Part shown: one piece after another, positions 10,631-20,087 of the stretch
Layout: each line of letters starts with the position of its first letter
How positions within the stretch are numbered: the stretch's first letter is position 1
From: Macrococcoides bohemicum
GTDB lineage: Bacteria; Bacillota; Bacilli; Staphylococcales; Staphylococcaceae
Assembly (NCBI RefSeq): GCF_003259675.1
Contig: NZ_PZJG01000001.1
Coordinates: 558,001-622,000, forward strand
DNA length: 64,000 nt
Direction of reading: 5' to 3'
Notes under the pieces: model-generated
Database searches by the model: none
Seen by the model: the letters and a program-made list of their open reading frames with translations, nothing else
Told to the model about the DNA's origin: nothing
Position numbers and translations under genes: made by a program

Positions 10631-10654
10631 CATCATTGTTTCGCTTCTTTTTTA
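10615..10654. terminator. Bidirectional terminator between ypoC and pbp2
   Basis: A 13-bp perfect stem (10615-10627 with 10641-10653) has A-rich and T-rich flanks, so it can serve both converging genes. It overlaps the 3' end of ypoC and reaches the pbp2 stop codon. Confidence 0.85.
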
Positions 10655-13078
10655 TTGTCCTAAACTTTGTGCTGCTCTTTCATTAGCAGCTTTTAAATCT
10701 GCAGCAGCTTTATCACTTGCTGCTTTAGAGTCAGCGGCAGCTTTTTGATCAGCAGATTGGGTAGATGGAACAGTTTCAGCTGTTCTTCTTTCCATTGTAG
10801 TAGGTATATTTTCTGTTACAACCTCATTGGTGTTGTTTTTATTCTTGTCTTTAGAATTAGAAGTTTTTTTTTCAGAGTTGCTTGATGACTGGTTGTTGAT
10901 TTGATTCTTCGCATCTTGTTCTGCCTGTTCTCCTTCTTCTAATGCACTCTTAGCAGCTTCAGCAGCACGTTCATTATTATTACGTGCTGCCTCAGTTTGC
11001 TCATCTAAAGAACCTGTTGGAAAAGTTGTAGTTGAATTTAACTCTGTAGTAGATGAATTATCATTTTCTCCTGTTAAAACATCAATATTATCTTGTTGAC
11101 CTTTTACTCTAACATCTGTACCGACTTTTTCCACTGAATCAGGCATTGCAAAATCCTGACCGTCTATTGGACTGATTTCACTCATTACTTGTTTAAATAA
11201 AGATTTTGGTAATGCTTGCTCCACTGGACCAACGAATGAATTGGCGCCACCCTCAGCAAGTTTAGTGAATCCCATCCAAACAGACATAGTGTATCGTGGT
11301 GAATACCCTACAATCCAGACATCTTTTGCAGCATTGTCAGGTAAATTGTATTTTTCATACGTTTCATTGCCATACGTACCTGTACCTGTTTTAGCTGCAA
11401 GTGTAAGTCCAGGAATACTAGAGCCATATGCAGTACCTAACGGTTCAAAAGAACCTTTTAGCATGTCAGTTACGATATATGCTGTATAATCTTCCATCGC
11501 TTTTTCAGAAATAGTATCAAACTTAATTGTTTCATCATCTTGCGTCACAACTTTTCGAATAGCATGCGCTTTGTTGTATATACCACCATTACCAAAAGTA
11601 GAGAATGCACTTGCCATTTGAGTAGGAGAAAACTCAGAAGATGATCCACCTAAAGCTTCAGCAGGACCTAAGTCTTTTGACTTATATTCTAATCCAACAT
11701 TTTTGGCAAATTCATAAGATGCATCATTACCAGCTTCTTTTTTTACTTCCTGGAAGATTTTTAATGCCGGTATATTTAAACTACGACGGATAGCATCACG
11801 CATTGTTACAACTCCGTGGTTTTGCGTATCGTAGTTTTTAAATTTGATACCATTGATATCGTACTCTGATTCATCCTGTACTTTATGATTAGTTGCCCAT
11901 TGTTCATTTTCAACAATGGGTCCATAACTTAAGAATGGTTTGATTGTAGAACCAACAGGATGTACATCTGTAGCTAAGTTTCTATCAACAACGTCTGTAA
12001 AATTACGTCCACCACTTATCGCTACAAGTGCACCAGTTTGTGTATCAACGATTGTTGATGCTGCTTGTTGATATTTATTTTTATAGATACTCATGTTATC
12101 AACATTGTTTTGCAGTGAAATCTGTGCATTATTGTCCATGTTCGTATAAATTTTTAGACCACTTGTTAGCACGTCACTTAATGATTTACCTTGAAACTCT
12201 TTGTTACTTTTTAATTCCTGTTTAATCACATTTACATATGATGCATATTTTGGATCATTTTCTTCAATGTTTTGACGTTGTGCAGCTGTTCTGGGCACTA
12301 AATTTTTAGTCAGGTCTTCAGCTTGCGACTGTTCCATTTCAGCTTTAGAGATACGTTTATGACGATTCATTAAATATAAAACAGTATCTTTACGCTTTTC
12401 TGCAGCTTCTGGATGATCATATAGATTATAAGTATTAGGAACTTGTGGAAGTCCAGCTAAATAAGCAGACTCTGCAAGTGATAATTGATCTAAATCTTTA
12501 TTAAAATAATACCTGGCTGCTGTTTTAACACCATAGATACCATCAGAATAATAAATTTTATTCATATACATTTCAAATATCTGATTTTTGTCATATTCTT
12601 GTTCTAATCGATAAGATAGATAAGCTTCCTGTGCTTTACGTTCTATAGATTTTTGATCTGTTAAGAAAGATCGTTTAACAACTTGTTGCGTTAAAGTCGA
12701 AGCACCTTGCGATCCAAATCCGCCAGTAAAATTCTTGAATACTGCGCCGGTTAATCGTTTAAAGTCTAATGCACCATGTTCATAGAAACGATTGTCTTCA
12801 GTAGCAAGTACTGCATCTCGCATCGTGTCAGGAATATCTGCAAACTTAACTTTTTCACGTTTTTGTCCCATATATAATATGGTTACTAAATTATTATCTT
12901 TATCATAAATCTTTGTCGGTAATTGATCACGTAATGCCGACTCGTTAAATTTTGGAGCATTGTATGCATAATATAGAAACAGTAGCATACCAGCAACGAT
13001 CATCGTTGTAAATAATGCAATAAGCACTCCTACAACTTGTAAGATCGTTTTCTTTAAACTTTTTTTCTTTTTCACCAT
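10652..13078 (-). CDS. pbp2: Class A penicillin-binding protein 2 (glycosyltransferase and transpeptidase)
   Basis: Polymerises and cross-links peptidoglycan at the outer face of the membrane. Residues 16-37 form the membrane anchor. The GT51 domain has EDNRFYEHGALD near residue 93. The transpeptidase domain has the serine motif STIKPF near residue 377, and KTGTGTYG lies near 560. At 808 residues it is about 80 longer than S. aureus PBP2. The excess is a C-terminal tail (from about 690) rich in Ser, Asn and Thr, then Lys, ending in Ala/Lys-rich near-repeats. It follows recU by 25 bases, the conserved recU-pbp2 operon. Confidence 0.95.
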   Translation of the reverse strand: MVKKKKSLKKTILQVVGVLIALFTTMIVAGMLLFLYYAYNAPKFNESALRDQLPTKIYDKDNNLVTILYMGQKREKVKFADIPDTMRDAVLATEDNRFYEHGALDFKRLTGAVFKNFTGGFGSQGASTLTQQVVKRSFLTDQKSIERKAQEAYLSYRLEQEYDKNQIFEMYMNKIYYSDGIYGVKTAARYYFNKDLDQLSLAESAYLAGLPQVPNTYNLYDHPEAAEKRKDTVLYLMNRHKRISKAEMEQSQAEDLTKNLVPRTAAQRQNIEENDPKYASYVNVIKQELKSNKEFQGKSLSDVLTSGLKIYTNMDNNAQISLQNNVDNMSIYKNKYQQAASTIVDTQTGALVAISGGRNFTDVVDRNLATDVHPVGSTIKPFLSYGPIVENEQWATNHKVQDESEYDINGIKFKNYDTQNHGVVTMRDAIRRSLNIPALKIFQEVKKEAGNDASYEFAKNVGLEYKSKDLGPAEALGGSSSEFSPTQMASAFSTFGNGGIYNKAHAIRKVVTQDDETIKFDTISEKAMEDYTAYIVTDMLKGSFEPLGTAYGSSIPGLTLAAKTGTGTYGNETYEKYNLPDNAAKDVWIVGYSPRYTMSVWMGFTKLAEGGANSFVGPVEQALPKSLFKQVMSEISPIDGQDFAMPDSVEKVGTDVRVKGQQDNIDVLTGENDNSSTTELNSTTTFPTGSLDEQTEAARNNNERAAEAAKSALEEGEQAEQDAKNQINNQSSSNSEKKTSNSKDKNKNNTNEVVTENIPTTMERRTAETVPSTQSADQKAAADSKAASDKAAADLKAANERAAQSLGQ

Positions 13079-13103
13079 TCTTAAATCCTCTCTCTCATTA
13101 AAC

Positions 13104-13706
13104 TTAAACAGAATATAGTGATTGTATTGCTTTCAAATAATCAATTCTAGGACGATAAGTATATGGTATAAATATACCATCTTTTTTAATTTCCTTTAAC
13201 TGAATAGATTTCTTTTCGTCGTCATTGTATCTATGCCAATAATAAATAAATTTTTCGAACGGTAATAAATATACTTCTTCAAGACTCGAAAAGCAAATTA
13301 AAATAAAGACGATACCGCCATGCCGATACACTTGATGCATATGTGAGACTTGGTGCTGATGGATATTGATCAGTGGAAAACTCGTTTTATTTTGGGTAAC
13401 TTTAGCTTCAAAATCAATATACTTTCCATTATATATACCATTATAGTCTGTAGTTGATGCACGTCTGAAATAAGCCTCTTTGATAACAGCTCTCGAACGT
13501 TTTGGATAATCTACTTTTACGATTTGAATCGGTGTCGGTTTCTTATGTATAATTGCAAGATCATTTTGGAGATAATATCGATTGCTGTTGTCGATTTCAT
13601 CTTCAAATTTCATCCCACGTTTTCCATATTCAATTTTACTATTATTTATAGTATTTGTAACTAAGTCTGAAGACTTAGAAGGCTTACCATTTGGATAATT
13701 GACCAT
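13104..13706 (-). CDS. recU: Holliday junction resolvase RecU
   Basis: Cuts Holliday junctions during recombination and chromosome segregation. The sequence matches the RecU family: [40 protein letters not shown], the active-site stretch [21 protein letters not shown], and the C-terminal [12 protein letters not shown] chose the second in-frame ATG (13706): its N-terminus aligns with S. aureus RecU and AGGA lies 8 bases upstream, whereas the ATG at 13715 abuts that site. It is the promoter-proximal gene of the recU-pbp2 operon, divergent from yppE. Confidence 0.93.
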   Translation of the reverse strand: MVNYPNGKPSKSSDLVTNTINNSKIEYGKRGMKFEDEIDNSNRYYLQNDLAIIHKKPTPIQIVKVDYPKRSRAVIKEAYFRRASTTDYNGIYNGKYIDFEAKVTQNKTSFPLINIHQHQVSHMHQVYRHGGIVFILICFSSLEEVYLLPFEKFIYYWHRYNDDEKKSIQLKEIKKDGIFIPYTYRPRIDYLKAIQSLYSV

Positions 13707-13782
13707 TTTATTCATCCTAATTGTGATGTCTTAATTTTTCATATACAATGAGTTTAACACAACTTGTGAAAGGAGTAGTTAA

Positions 13783-14121
13783 ATGTTACATAATTGTATT
13801 ATAAGTTTAATTGAAAATATGCATCAGATTGATCAGTACTTTCATAGAGCGAAAAATGGTGAACTGTTTAACTTTGTTATTGATGTACAGCCATTCACTG
13901 AACAAGTAGATGTAAATTTAAATCAATTAAATAACTATAATGATGAAATATTATCTTTACCGCTGATGAATGAAAAGAAATTATCATTACTGATACTATA
14001 TATCCGAGAGTTATCTGTCGATTGTTTTTTTGATAAGACGAGTAAAAAAATATTTATCGATAAATTCAAAGCAGTCAATCATGATCTTCAATATATAAAA
14101 AGAGTATTAGAAAAAGATTAA
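13783..14121 (+). CDS. yppE: YppE-like DUF1798 protein
   Basis: A 112-residue, all-helical protein of the YppE/DUF1798 type, function unknown. The assignment rests on general resemblance (a helical bundle with a central acidic region) and on position: it is divergent from recU and upstream of ypsA and gpsB, as in B. subtilis and staphylococci. The ribosome site is GAAAGGAG. Confidence 0.65.
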   Translation: MLHNCIISLIENMHQIDQYFHRAKNGELFNFVIDVQPFTEQVDVNLNQLNNYNDEILSLPLMNEKKLSLLILYIRELSVDCFFDKTSKKIFIDKFKAVNHDLQYIKRVLEKD

Positions 14122-14131
14122 GGATATTGAA

Positions 14132-14683
14132 ATGAAGACTGTATATATAACTGGATATAAGCCATATGAGATTGGTATTTTTAAAAATAATCAGCCTGAA
14201 GTACGATATATAAAACTCTTCTTACAAGATAAAATTAAATCATATATTGAAGATGGTCTTGAATGGGTAATTATCCAGGGGAATTTAGGGACAGAATTAT
14301 GGGCAGCTGAAGTAGTTATTCGTTTAAAAAAACAATATGATATAAAACTGGGAATTATTACGCCATTTCTAAAACACACAGAAAAATGGAATGAAGAAAA
14401 TCGGCTTTATTATCAGCAGATTATCAGTAAAGCAGATTATATGAATAGTGTATTTCAGGATTCTTATAAAGGTGGATTTATGTTTAGTCAGGCGAATCAG
14501 TTCATTTTGGGTAATACTGAAGGTACCTTATTGTTTTATGACGAAGAGCACGAAGCAAGTCCTAAATTCTTCAAAAGAACGCTCATTGATTTTATAGCAG
14601 AAAATCAATATACTATGGATAGTATCAGTTTTTTCGACTTATCTGAATTTATAGATGAATATATGAGAGAACAAGAAAATTAG
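14132..14683 (+). CDS. ypsA: YpsA family (DUF1273, SLOG superfamily) protein
   Basis: A 183-residue cytoplasmic Rossmann-like protein. [17 protein letters not shown] and the stretch [16 protein letters not shown] around residue 48 are typical of YpsA. The SLOG fold usually binds nucleotide-related ligands. In S. aureus and B. subtilis YpsA has been linked to cell division, and its position directly before gpsB (10 bases) supports that link here. No enzyme activity can be assigned. Confidence 0.88.
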   Translation: MKTVYITGYKPYEIGIFKNNQPEVRYIKLFLQDKIKSYIEDGLEWVIIQGNLGTELWAAEVVIRLKKQYDIKLGIITPFLKHTEKWNEENRLYYQQIISKADYMNSVFQDSYKGGFMFSQANQFILGNTEGTLLFYDEEHEASPKFFKRTLIDFIAENQYTMDSISFFDLSEFIDEYMREQEN

Positions 14684-14693
14684 AGGTGTTATT

Positions 14694-15008
14694 ATGTCAG
14701 AAATGAATTTAAAATTATCGGCAAAAGATATTTATGAAAAAGAATTTGAAAGAACGATGGTTCGTGGATTTAAACCGGAAGATGTTGATAGTTTTCTTGA
14801 TGAAGTGATTGAAGATTACCAGAAGATGGCTGACATGAACAATCAATTATTAAAGCTTTCCGATGAAAATTCAAAATTAAAACGTGAAATTGAAAACTTA
14901 CGTATGCGTGTTGCAACTGGTAGAAGTGACCATCAACAACAAACACCGAATAACTACGATCTATTAAAACGTATTTCTAATCTTGAAAAAGCAGTGTTCG
15001 GTAAATAA
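14694..15008 (+). CDS. gpsB: Cell cycle protein GpsB
   Basis: A DivIVA-like membrane-associated adaptor that coordinates septal wall synthesis and, in staphylococci, FtsZ. The N-terminal DivIVA domain has [21 protein letters not shown], with the Arg and aromatic residues that bind partner proteins. A coiled coil follows (residues 45-75), then a short linker and a C-terminal helix [11 protein letters not shown]. Its 104-residue length is typical. It sits directly upstream of rnpB. Confidence 0.94.
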   Translation: MSEMNLKLSAKDIYEKEFERTMVRGFKPEDVDSFLDEVIEDYQKMADMNNQLLKLSDENSKLKREIENLRMRVATGRSDHQQQTPNNYDLLKRISNLEKAVFGK

Positions 15009-15034
15009 TAGTCATCGCAATTCGATGCATTTGA

Positions 15035-15043
15035 TGCTATAAT
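15035..15043 (+). promoter_or_regulatory. Extended -10 promoter for rnpB
   Basis: An extended -10 element, TGCTATAAT, ends about 7-10 bases before the predicted 5' end of the RNase P RNA. The -35 region is poor, as is common with extended -10 promoters. Confidence 0.6.
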
Positions 15044-15049
15044 TTAATA

Positions 15050-15437
15050 ATGTTAAAAGATATCTCGGATAATCGCTATACATTGTATAGAGGAAAGTCC
15101 ATGCTCACACATGCCTGAGATGGCTGTAGTGATCGTGCCTGGTGAAACAATAAGCCAGGGCATTAATTTGACGGCAGTGAATAGACCTAAGTCTCTGATA
15201 TGGTCTGAGTAACTTGAAAGTGCCACAGTGACGTAGCTTTTCTAGAAATAGAAAAGGTGGAACGCGGTAAACCCCTCGAGTGAGCAATCCAAATTTGGTA
15301 GGAGCACTTTTCTAGCGGAAATGAACGTATAGAAGAGGTATGAAAATACAGACAGATGATTATCACCGGCGTACGAGAGTATCTAGGCTCATTTGCAGTA
15401 CTAAGGAACAGAACATGGCTTACAGAGATATCTTTCT
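15050..15437 (+). ncRNA. rnpB: RNase P RNA (bacterial type B)
   Basis: The catalytic RNA that matures tRNA 5' ends. The closing helix P1 is visible as an 11-bp match between 15056-15066 and 15425-15435. Conserved segments are GAGGAAAGTCC near 15090, the AACGCGGTAAACCCCTCGAG region near 15258, and the 3' part with ACAGA and the GGCTTACAG stretch. The length near 385 nt and the neighbours gpsB and rlmL match Bacillus and Staphylococcus. The exact ends are estimates. Confidence 0.93.
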
Positions 15438-15441
15438 AGAT

Positions 15442-15470
15442 GTCCTCCATTGATATGGGGGACTTTTTTT
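15442..15470 (+). terminator. Terminator of rnpB
   Basis: A 9-bp stem (GTCCTCCAT with ATGGGGGAC) is followed by seven T residues, just past the RNase P closing helix. Confidence 0.88.
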
Positions 15471-15557
15471 ATTTATTGAACGTATGGAACATGTTACAAT
15501 GGAATTAATAAACATTATATTCTACTATAAAAGTATTATGTAAACTTGGAGGAAATT

Positions 15558-16676
15558 ATGTATCAATTACTAGCCACAACACCTATGGGGATGGAAGCTG
15601 TTGCAGCAAAAGAAGTACAGGCCCTGGGATATGAAACAACAACTGAGAATGGGCGTGTATTATATCACGGTGATGCACGCGCAATCGTTAAATCAAATCT
15701 TTGGCTACGCAGCGCAGATCGCGTTAAACTTGTTGTCGGTCGTTTCTATGCTACAACTTTCGAACAATTGTTTGATCAAACAAAAGATATACCCTGGGAA
15801 AATTTTATCAGTGAAAATGGAAGTTTTCCAGTACAGGGAAGAAGTTTGAAATCAAAGTTATTCAGTGTACCTGACTGCCAGGCAATTGTTAAGAAAGCAA
15901 TTGTTGAACGTCTAAAAAAAGCACACAACCAGCAAGGATGGTTACGTGAAGATGGCGCATTATATAAAGTTGAAGTTGCAATTCTTAAAGATGAAGTATT
16001 ACTTACAATCGATACATCAGGAGCCGGATTACATAAGCGTGGATACCGTCTCGCACAAGGTGAAGCACCGATGAAAGAAACGTTAGCAGCTGCACTTGTA
16101 TTGTTATCTAACTGGAAAGGAGAAACACCATTGATTGATCCTTTCTGTGGTTCAGGAACAATTGCAATTGAAGCAGCAATGATAGCTCAAAATATTGCAC
16201 CAGGATTTAACAGAGATTTTGTGAGTGAAAACTGGGATATCATTCCTGAAGGTATGTACGATGAAGAACGTGTTAAGGCAGAAGAAGTTGCTGAATATGA
16301 TAAAGAAATATCGATTACAGCAAGTGATATTGATCCGAACATGGTTGAAATTGCTCATAATAATGCGATTGAAGTAGGCTTTGGAGATATAATTGAATTT
16401 AAACAAATGAATGTTCATGACCTTACATTAAACAGTGAAAAGGGTGCAATTGTCGGTAATCCGCCGTATGGTGAACGTATCGGTGAGAGAGCAGAAGTGG
16501 AAGCAATGTATAAGTATTTAGGAGAACTAATTGAAAAAAATCCAAAATGGTCACTATATATTTTGACAAGTTTGAAGACATTTGAAGTATTGGTAGGCAA
16601 AAAAGCGACTAAACGCCGAAAATTATTTAATGGATATATTGAATGTACGTATTATCAATACTGGGGCGAGAGATAG
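15558..16676 (+). CDS. rlmL: THUMP-domain rRNA (guanine-N2)-methyltransferase, RlmL/YpsC type
   Basis: A class I SAM-dependent RNA methyltransferase expected to modify 23S rRNA guanine. An N-terminal ferredoxin-like/THUMP region covers about residues 1-160. The SAM-binding motif is DPFCGSGTIAIEAAM near 190, and the catalytic NPPYGERIGE near 300. At 372 residues it is the single-domain Bacillota form, without the second RlmK methyltransferase of E. coli. The ATG at 15558 follows GGAGGAA; an upstream in-frame TTG lies inside that ribosome site. Confidence 0.9.
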   Translation: MYQLLATTPMGMEAVAAKEVQALGYETTTENGRVLYHGDARAIVKSNLWLRSADRVKLVVGRFYATTFEQLFDQTKDIPWENFISENGSFPVQGRSLKSKLFSVPDCQAIVKKAIVERLKKAHNQQGWLREDGALYKVEVAILKDEVLLTIDTSGAGLHKRGYRLAQGEAPMKETLAAALVLLSNWKGETPLIDPFCGSGTIAIEAAMIAQNIAPGFNRDFVSENWDIIPEGMYDEERVKAEEVAEYDKEISITASDIDPNMVEIAHNNAIEVGFGDIIEFKQMNVHDLTLNSEKGAIVGNPPYGERIGERAEVEAMYKYLGELIEKNPKWSLYILTSLKTFEVLVGKKATKRRKLFNGYIECTYYQYWGER

Positions 16677-16743
16677 AAGAGGCTGTCGACCTTTAATTTT
16701 GAAGGAAATGTTGAAGTTTGACAATGTGCTTAATTATAAATGT

Positions 16744-16783
16744 AACCACACAAAGCATAATTATATGTTTTGTGTGGTTTTTT
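16744..16783 (+). terminator. Terminator after rlmL
   Basis: An 11-bp perfect stem (16744-16754 with 16769-16779) is followed by a T-rich run. An open frame runs through this hairpin into the next gene, which argues that the next gene starts downstream of it, at 16820. Confidence 0.85.
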
Positions 16784-16819
16784 GTTTATGATATATATCA
16801 AGAAGAAGGTGAAAATGTT

Positions 16820-17830
16820 GTGAAATTAAGTATTTTAGATCAAGTACCCATGTCGCGTGGAGAAACGCCAATGGATGCATTGTCACATACGATAGAACTT
16901 GTTCAATTTGCGGAAAAAATAAATTATGATCGTTATTTTGTTGCTGAACATCATAATACGACAGGATTAATTAGCAATTCACCAGAAATTCTTATGACAA
17001 GATTATTATCAGTAACGTCATCCATTAATATTGGTTCTGCGGGTATTCTTTTACCTCAATATAGCCCCTACAAGGTTGCGGAAAATGCAAACTTATTAGA
17101 AGCGTTGTTTCCTGGTCGTGTGACGATTGGCTTAGGAAATTCTCCAGGTGGAAGTGAAATCACGAGAAAAGCCTTGACAGATGGGAACGCCAGTAAGGTA
17201 AGCGCATACGATAGAATGCTAGAAGAGTTTTTAGGTTTCATGCGTAACACTTTGCCTTTAGAGCATCAATATAGAGGTGTTAAAGCCGGTCCGAGAATTG
17301 AAAAGCACCCAGAAATCTTTACGTTAGGGCTAACTGATAATGGTGCTAAAAGAGCAGCAAAATTAGGGATTGGTTTTGTATTCGGAAATTTTATCAGTGA
17401 TAAATATCGAGACAGTGCAATAAAAATTTATCAGCAAGGATTTATTCCTAATGAATTTATGAAACGTCCATATACGATATTTTGTTCATTTATCATAGTT
17501 GTAAAAGATAATGCTGAAAGAGAGATGCAAAGACGTATATTAGATCATTGGTTATTAAATGTTACAAAAGGAAGGGATACTGTTATCCCTTCAATTGAAC
17601 AGGTTAATAAAAATGATTATAGTGAACAGGATTTACGTATCATTGAGAAGAACAGAGGACGTTATTTTATTGGAACAAAAGAAGATGTTAAGTATGAGAT
17701 TAAAAATTTGTATGAAACGTATCGATTTGATGAACTGATGGTAATCAATAATACATTTGATTTTGCATTAAAAAAAGAAAGTTTTAAAGCAATTAAAGAA
17801 ATAACAGATGAAATTAATAGCGAGGAATAA
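16820..17830 (+). CDS. LLM-class flavin-dependent oxidoreductase (bacterial luciferase-like)
   Basis: A 336-residue TIM-barrel flavoprotein of the luciferase-like monooxygenase family, in the subgroup with the N-terminus LSILDQVP. Visible motifs are YFVAEHHN near residue 39, GSAGILLPQYSPYKVAE near 75, and GRVTIGLGNSPGG near 103. Members reduce or oxygenate small substrates using FMNH2 or F420; the substrate is unknown. I place the start at the GTG preceded by GAAGGTGA, because the frame upstream runs through the rlmL terminator. It appears monocistronic. Confidence 0.8.
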   Translation: MKLSILDQVPMSRGETPMDALSHTIELVQFAEKINYDRYFVAEHHNTTGLISNSPEILMTRLLSVTSSINIGSAGILLPQYSPYKVAENANLLEALFPGRVTIGLGNSPGGSEITRKALTDGNASKVSAYDRMLEEFLGFMRNTLPLEHQYRGVKAGPRIEKHPEIFTLGLTDNGAKRAAKLGIGFVFGNFISDKYRDSAIKIYQQGFIPNEFMKRPYTIFCSFIIVVKDNAEREMQRRILDHWLLNVTKGRDTVIPSIEQVNKNDYSEQDLRIIEKNRGRYFIGTKEDVKYEIKNLYETYRFDELMVINNTFDFALKKESFKAIKEITDEINSEE

Positions 17831-17838
17831 TGAAAATA

Positions 17839-17869
17839 AAAAAACATCAAGCGAGCGCTTGATGTTTTA
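17839..17869. terminator. Bidirectional terminator between the LLM gene and the oxidase operon
   Basis: A 13-bp inverted repeat (AAAACATCAAGCG with its complement) has A-rich and T-rich flanks and lies between two converging genes. Confidence 0.85.
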
Positions 17870-17871
17870 TT

Positions 17872-19599
17872 TTACCAAAGTTTTCCTTCACCCATTCCCT
17901 TTGCACCAGGAGGTGGATCCATGAACATTTGTCCAATAGGCACCGTGTAAGCTACTAAAATTAATGCGATGGTAACGATGATTAAGAATTTCCAGTTTTC
18001 TACGAATTTATAAGCAGGTGCTGCTTCATCCATTGCTACTGATACTGGGAATGCTTCATATCCTTTAGGAGCAAAGAATGCTAACTGAATGAATACGATA
18101 ACTACTAAGATAATAGAGATAAATAAAATTGTACCTCCAACTGCTTGCATTACTTGGTAAGGAATCCATTCAGCTGCAATTTTTGATCCACCATATTCAG
18201 AGTAAGTAGAACGACGTGGCGCACCAAATAATCCGATATAGTGCATTGCACCAGACATGATTGACATACCGATTGCCCACATAACCCCTTGAATAATTGC
18301 TAATCTATTGATTGCTTTTGTCATTACACGACCTGTAGCATGTGGAATTAACCAGTACATTGTACCAAAGAACGTTAAGATAACTGCTGTTGCTACTGTT
18401 AAATGGAAGTGACCTGTAATCCAGATAGTATTATGTACTACTTGGTTCATTTGAGCTGAGGCGTTTACTAAACCGCCTGCACCACCAGGTATAAATGCTG
18501 CCATTCCGATGAATGGTAATACGAAACGTGCATCATTCCATGGTAAAGTTTTAATCCATCCAAATAATCCTTTAGAACCAACTTTACGTCCATATGCTTC
18601 AAATGTTGCAAATAAACTAAATGCAGTCATTAATGATGGAATGACAACCATAAATGTTAATACAACTTGAACATATTTCCAAGTAACATCAATACCAGGT
18701 TCAGTTAACTGATGGTGGATACCTACTGGAATTGAGAAGAATAAGAATAACATAAAACTCATTCGTGCTAAATTATCACTGAAAGCTTTAGCACCGATAA
18801 TTTTTGGAACGACTGCATACCATGACATGTATGCTGGTAATAACCAGAAATAAACTAATGCATGTCCAAAGTACCAGAATAATGTACGACTAAGTGAAAC
18901 GTCGATACGTTCAACTAATCCTAATGACCACGGAATCATTTGCAATAATACTGTTGCTGCAACACCGATAGAACATACAATCCACATAACATTGTTAATA
19001 ACAGCCATGTAAGAAAGTAACGGTGATTTTTGACCTTTGTGCTCTTTTCTCCATTGAGCATAGCGCATGATTTGTCCTGCTGCAGAAATCCAGGAACCTA
19101 CAACGACTAATGCCATACCTACATAGAAGATAACATGTGCTTTAAGTGGCGCATAGAATGTATATAATACAGTTGCTTTATTAAGTAATACCATTGTAGC
19201 TGCCATTGCAGTACCTAGTAACATTACCCAGAAACCTAACCAAACTAATTTTCTTTGTAAAGGAGATAACTTACCACAAGTTCTAATGATTGCAGCAGTC
19301 TGGAATCCCATAATAAAGAAAGTTGTTAAAACTAAAGCTAAAATAATACCGTGAACTGTTAAAATTTGATAATATCCGATACCAGCTGGTAATTTTAATT
19401 GTCCTGAACGTACTAATGTTTGTAGAAGACCAGCCAATCCTCCGATAATTAAACACACAATTGCTACATACATATGTGCCATAATTAATTTACCATCTTT
19501 ACGGTCCATTTCTACACGTTCTGCCATTTCTTCAGCGTGATGGTTTCTATAAGTAGAGCGATCGTCAAATGCGCCGCTGTCTAATTTGAATGCGTTCAT
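17872..19599 (-). CDS. cbaA: ba3-type cytochrome c oxidase subunit I
   Basis: The catalytic, proton-pumping subunit of a B-family haem-copper oxidase in the cytoplasmic membrane. About 13 membrane helices are apparent over 575 residues. All metal ligands can be seen: His83 and His399 (low-spin haem), His246 with the cross-linked Tyr250 and His295/His296 (CuB), and His397 (high-spin haem). Spacing equals that of the Thermus ba3 enzyme (233/237/282/283/384/386 plus 13). The start overlaps the end of subunit II by 4 bases. It is distinct from the quinol oxidase QoxB of staphylococci. Confidence 0.92.
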   Translation of the reverse strand: MNAFKLDSGAFDDRSTYRNHHAEEMAERVEMDRKDGKLIMAHMYVAIVCLIIGGLAGLLQTLVRSGQLKLPAGIGYYQILTVHGIILALVLTTFFIMGFQTAAIIRTCGKLSPLQRKLVWLGFWVMLLGTAMAATMVLLNKATVLYTFYAPLKAHVIFYVGMALVVVGSWISAAGQIMRYAQWRKEHKGQKSPLLSYMAVINNVMWIVCSIGVAATVLLQMIPWSLGLVERIDVSLSRTLFWYFGHALVYFWLLPAYMSWYAVVPKIIGAKAFSDNLARMSFMLFLFFSIPVGIHHQLTEPGIDVTWKYVQVVLTFMVVIPSLMTAFSLFATFEAYGRKVGSKGLFGWIKTLPWNDARFVLPFIGMAAFIPGGAGGLVNASAQMNQVVHNTIWITGHFHLTVATAVILTFFGTMYWLIPHATGRVMTKAINRLAIIQGVMWAIGMSIMSGAMHYIGLFGAPRRSTYSEYGGSKIAAEWIPYQVMQAVGGTILFISIILVVIVFIQLAFFAPKGYEAFPVSVAMDEAAPAYKFVENWKFLIIVTIALILVAYTVPIGQMFMDPPPGAKGMGEGKLW

Positions 19600-20075
19600 T
19601 TCTTATCTACCACCTTAATATTTGACTTCATGTCTGCATGACCAGTACCACAATATTCGTTACATAATAATAAGTATTCACCTTTTTTATCGAATGTTTT
19701 AACGAAAGTTGAGATGTGTCCTGGCTCAATCATCATGTTAACGTTTGTTTGAGCAATTTCAAAACCGTGAACTACATCACGACTTGTTGCGATAATTTTT
19801 ACTTTTGCACCCTTTGGAATGTCAACTTCACCTGGATTATAGTTAAATGCGGAAACTACAAATACTAATTCGTAATCCCAATCTTTACCTTCAACTTTAT
19901 GTAATCCTGGTTTGCTGAATACTTCATCTTTATCAATCAATTCTGGGTCAATAAATTCTCGACCACTGGCAATTGGCTCATGACCGCTATGTATTGCAGA
20001 AACAAAAATAATACCTAAAAATAAAACAAGTGATCCCACACCTAATCCAAGCCAAATTTTCTCTAACTTATGCAA
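19596..20075 (-). CDS. cbaB: ba3-type cytochrome c oxidase subunit II (CuA domain)
   Basis: The electron-entry subunit. One N-terminal membrane helix (residues 8-28) anchors a cupredoxin domain facing outward. The binuclear CuA site is complete: His103, then Cys138-Asn-Glu140-Tyr-Cys142, His146 and Met149, with the same spacing as Thermus ba3 subunit II. A CuA site means that cytochrome c, not quinol, is the donor. The 159-residue size fits the ba3 class and is much shorter than CtaC. Subunit I overlaps its end. Confidence 0.92.
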   Translation of the reverse strand: MHKLEKIWLGLGVGSLVLFLGIIFVSAIHSGHEPIASGREFIDPELIDKDEVFSKPGLHKVEGKDWDYELVFVVSAFNYNPGEVDIPKGAKVKIIATSRDVVHGFEIAQTNVNMMIEPGHISTFVKTFDKKGEYLLLCNEYCGTGHADMKSNIKVVDKK

Positions 20076-20087
20076 AATATTCCCCTC

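Noticed and set aside
10652-13078. Open frames on the plus strand inside pbp2 (for example near 11241-11489 and 12028-12225)
   Set aside because: They are antisense to a fully conserved gene and lack ribosome sites.
16718-16819. An upstream extension of the flavin oxidoreductase frame
   Set aside because: It passes through a clear terminator hairpin and the conserved N-terminus begins at the GTG at 16820.
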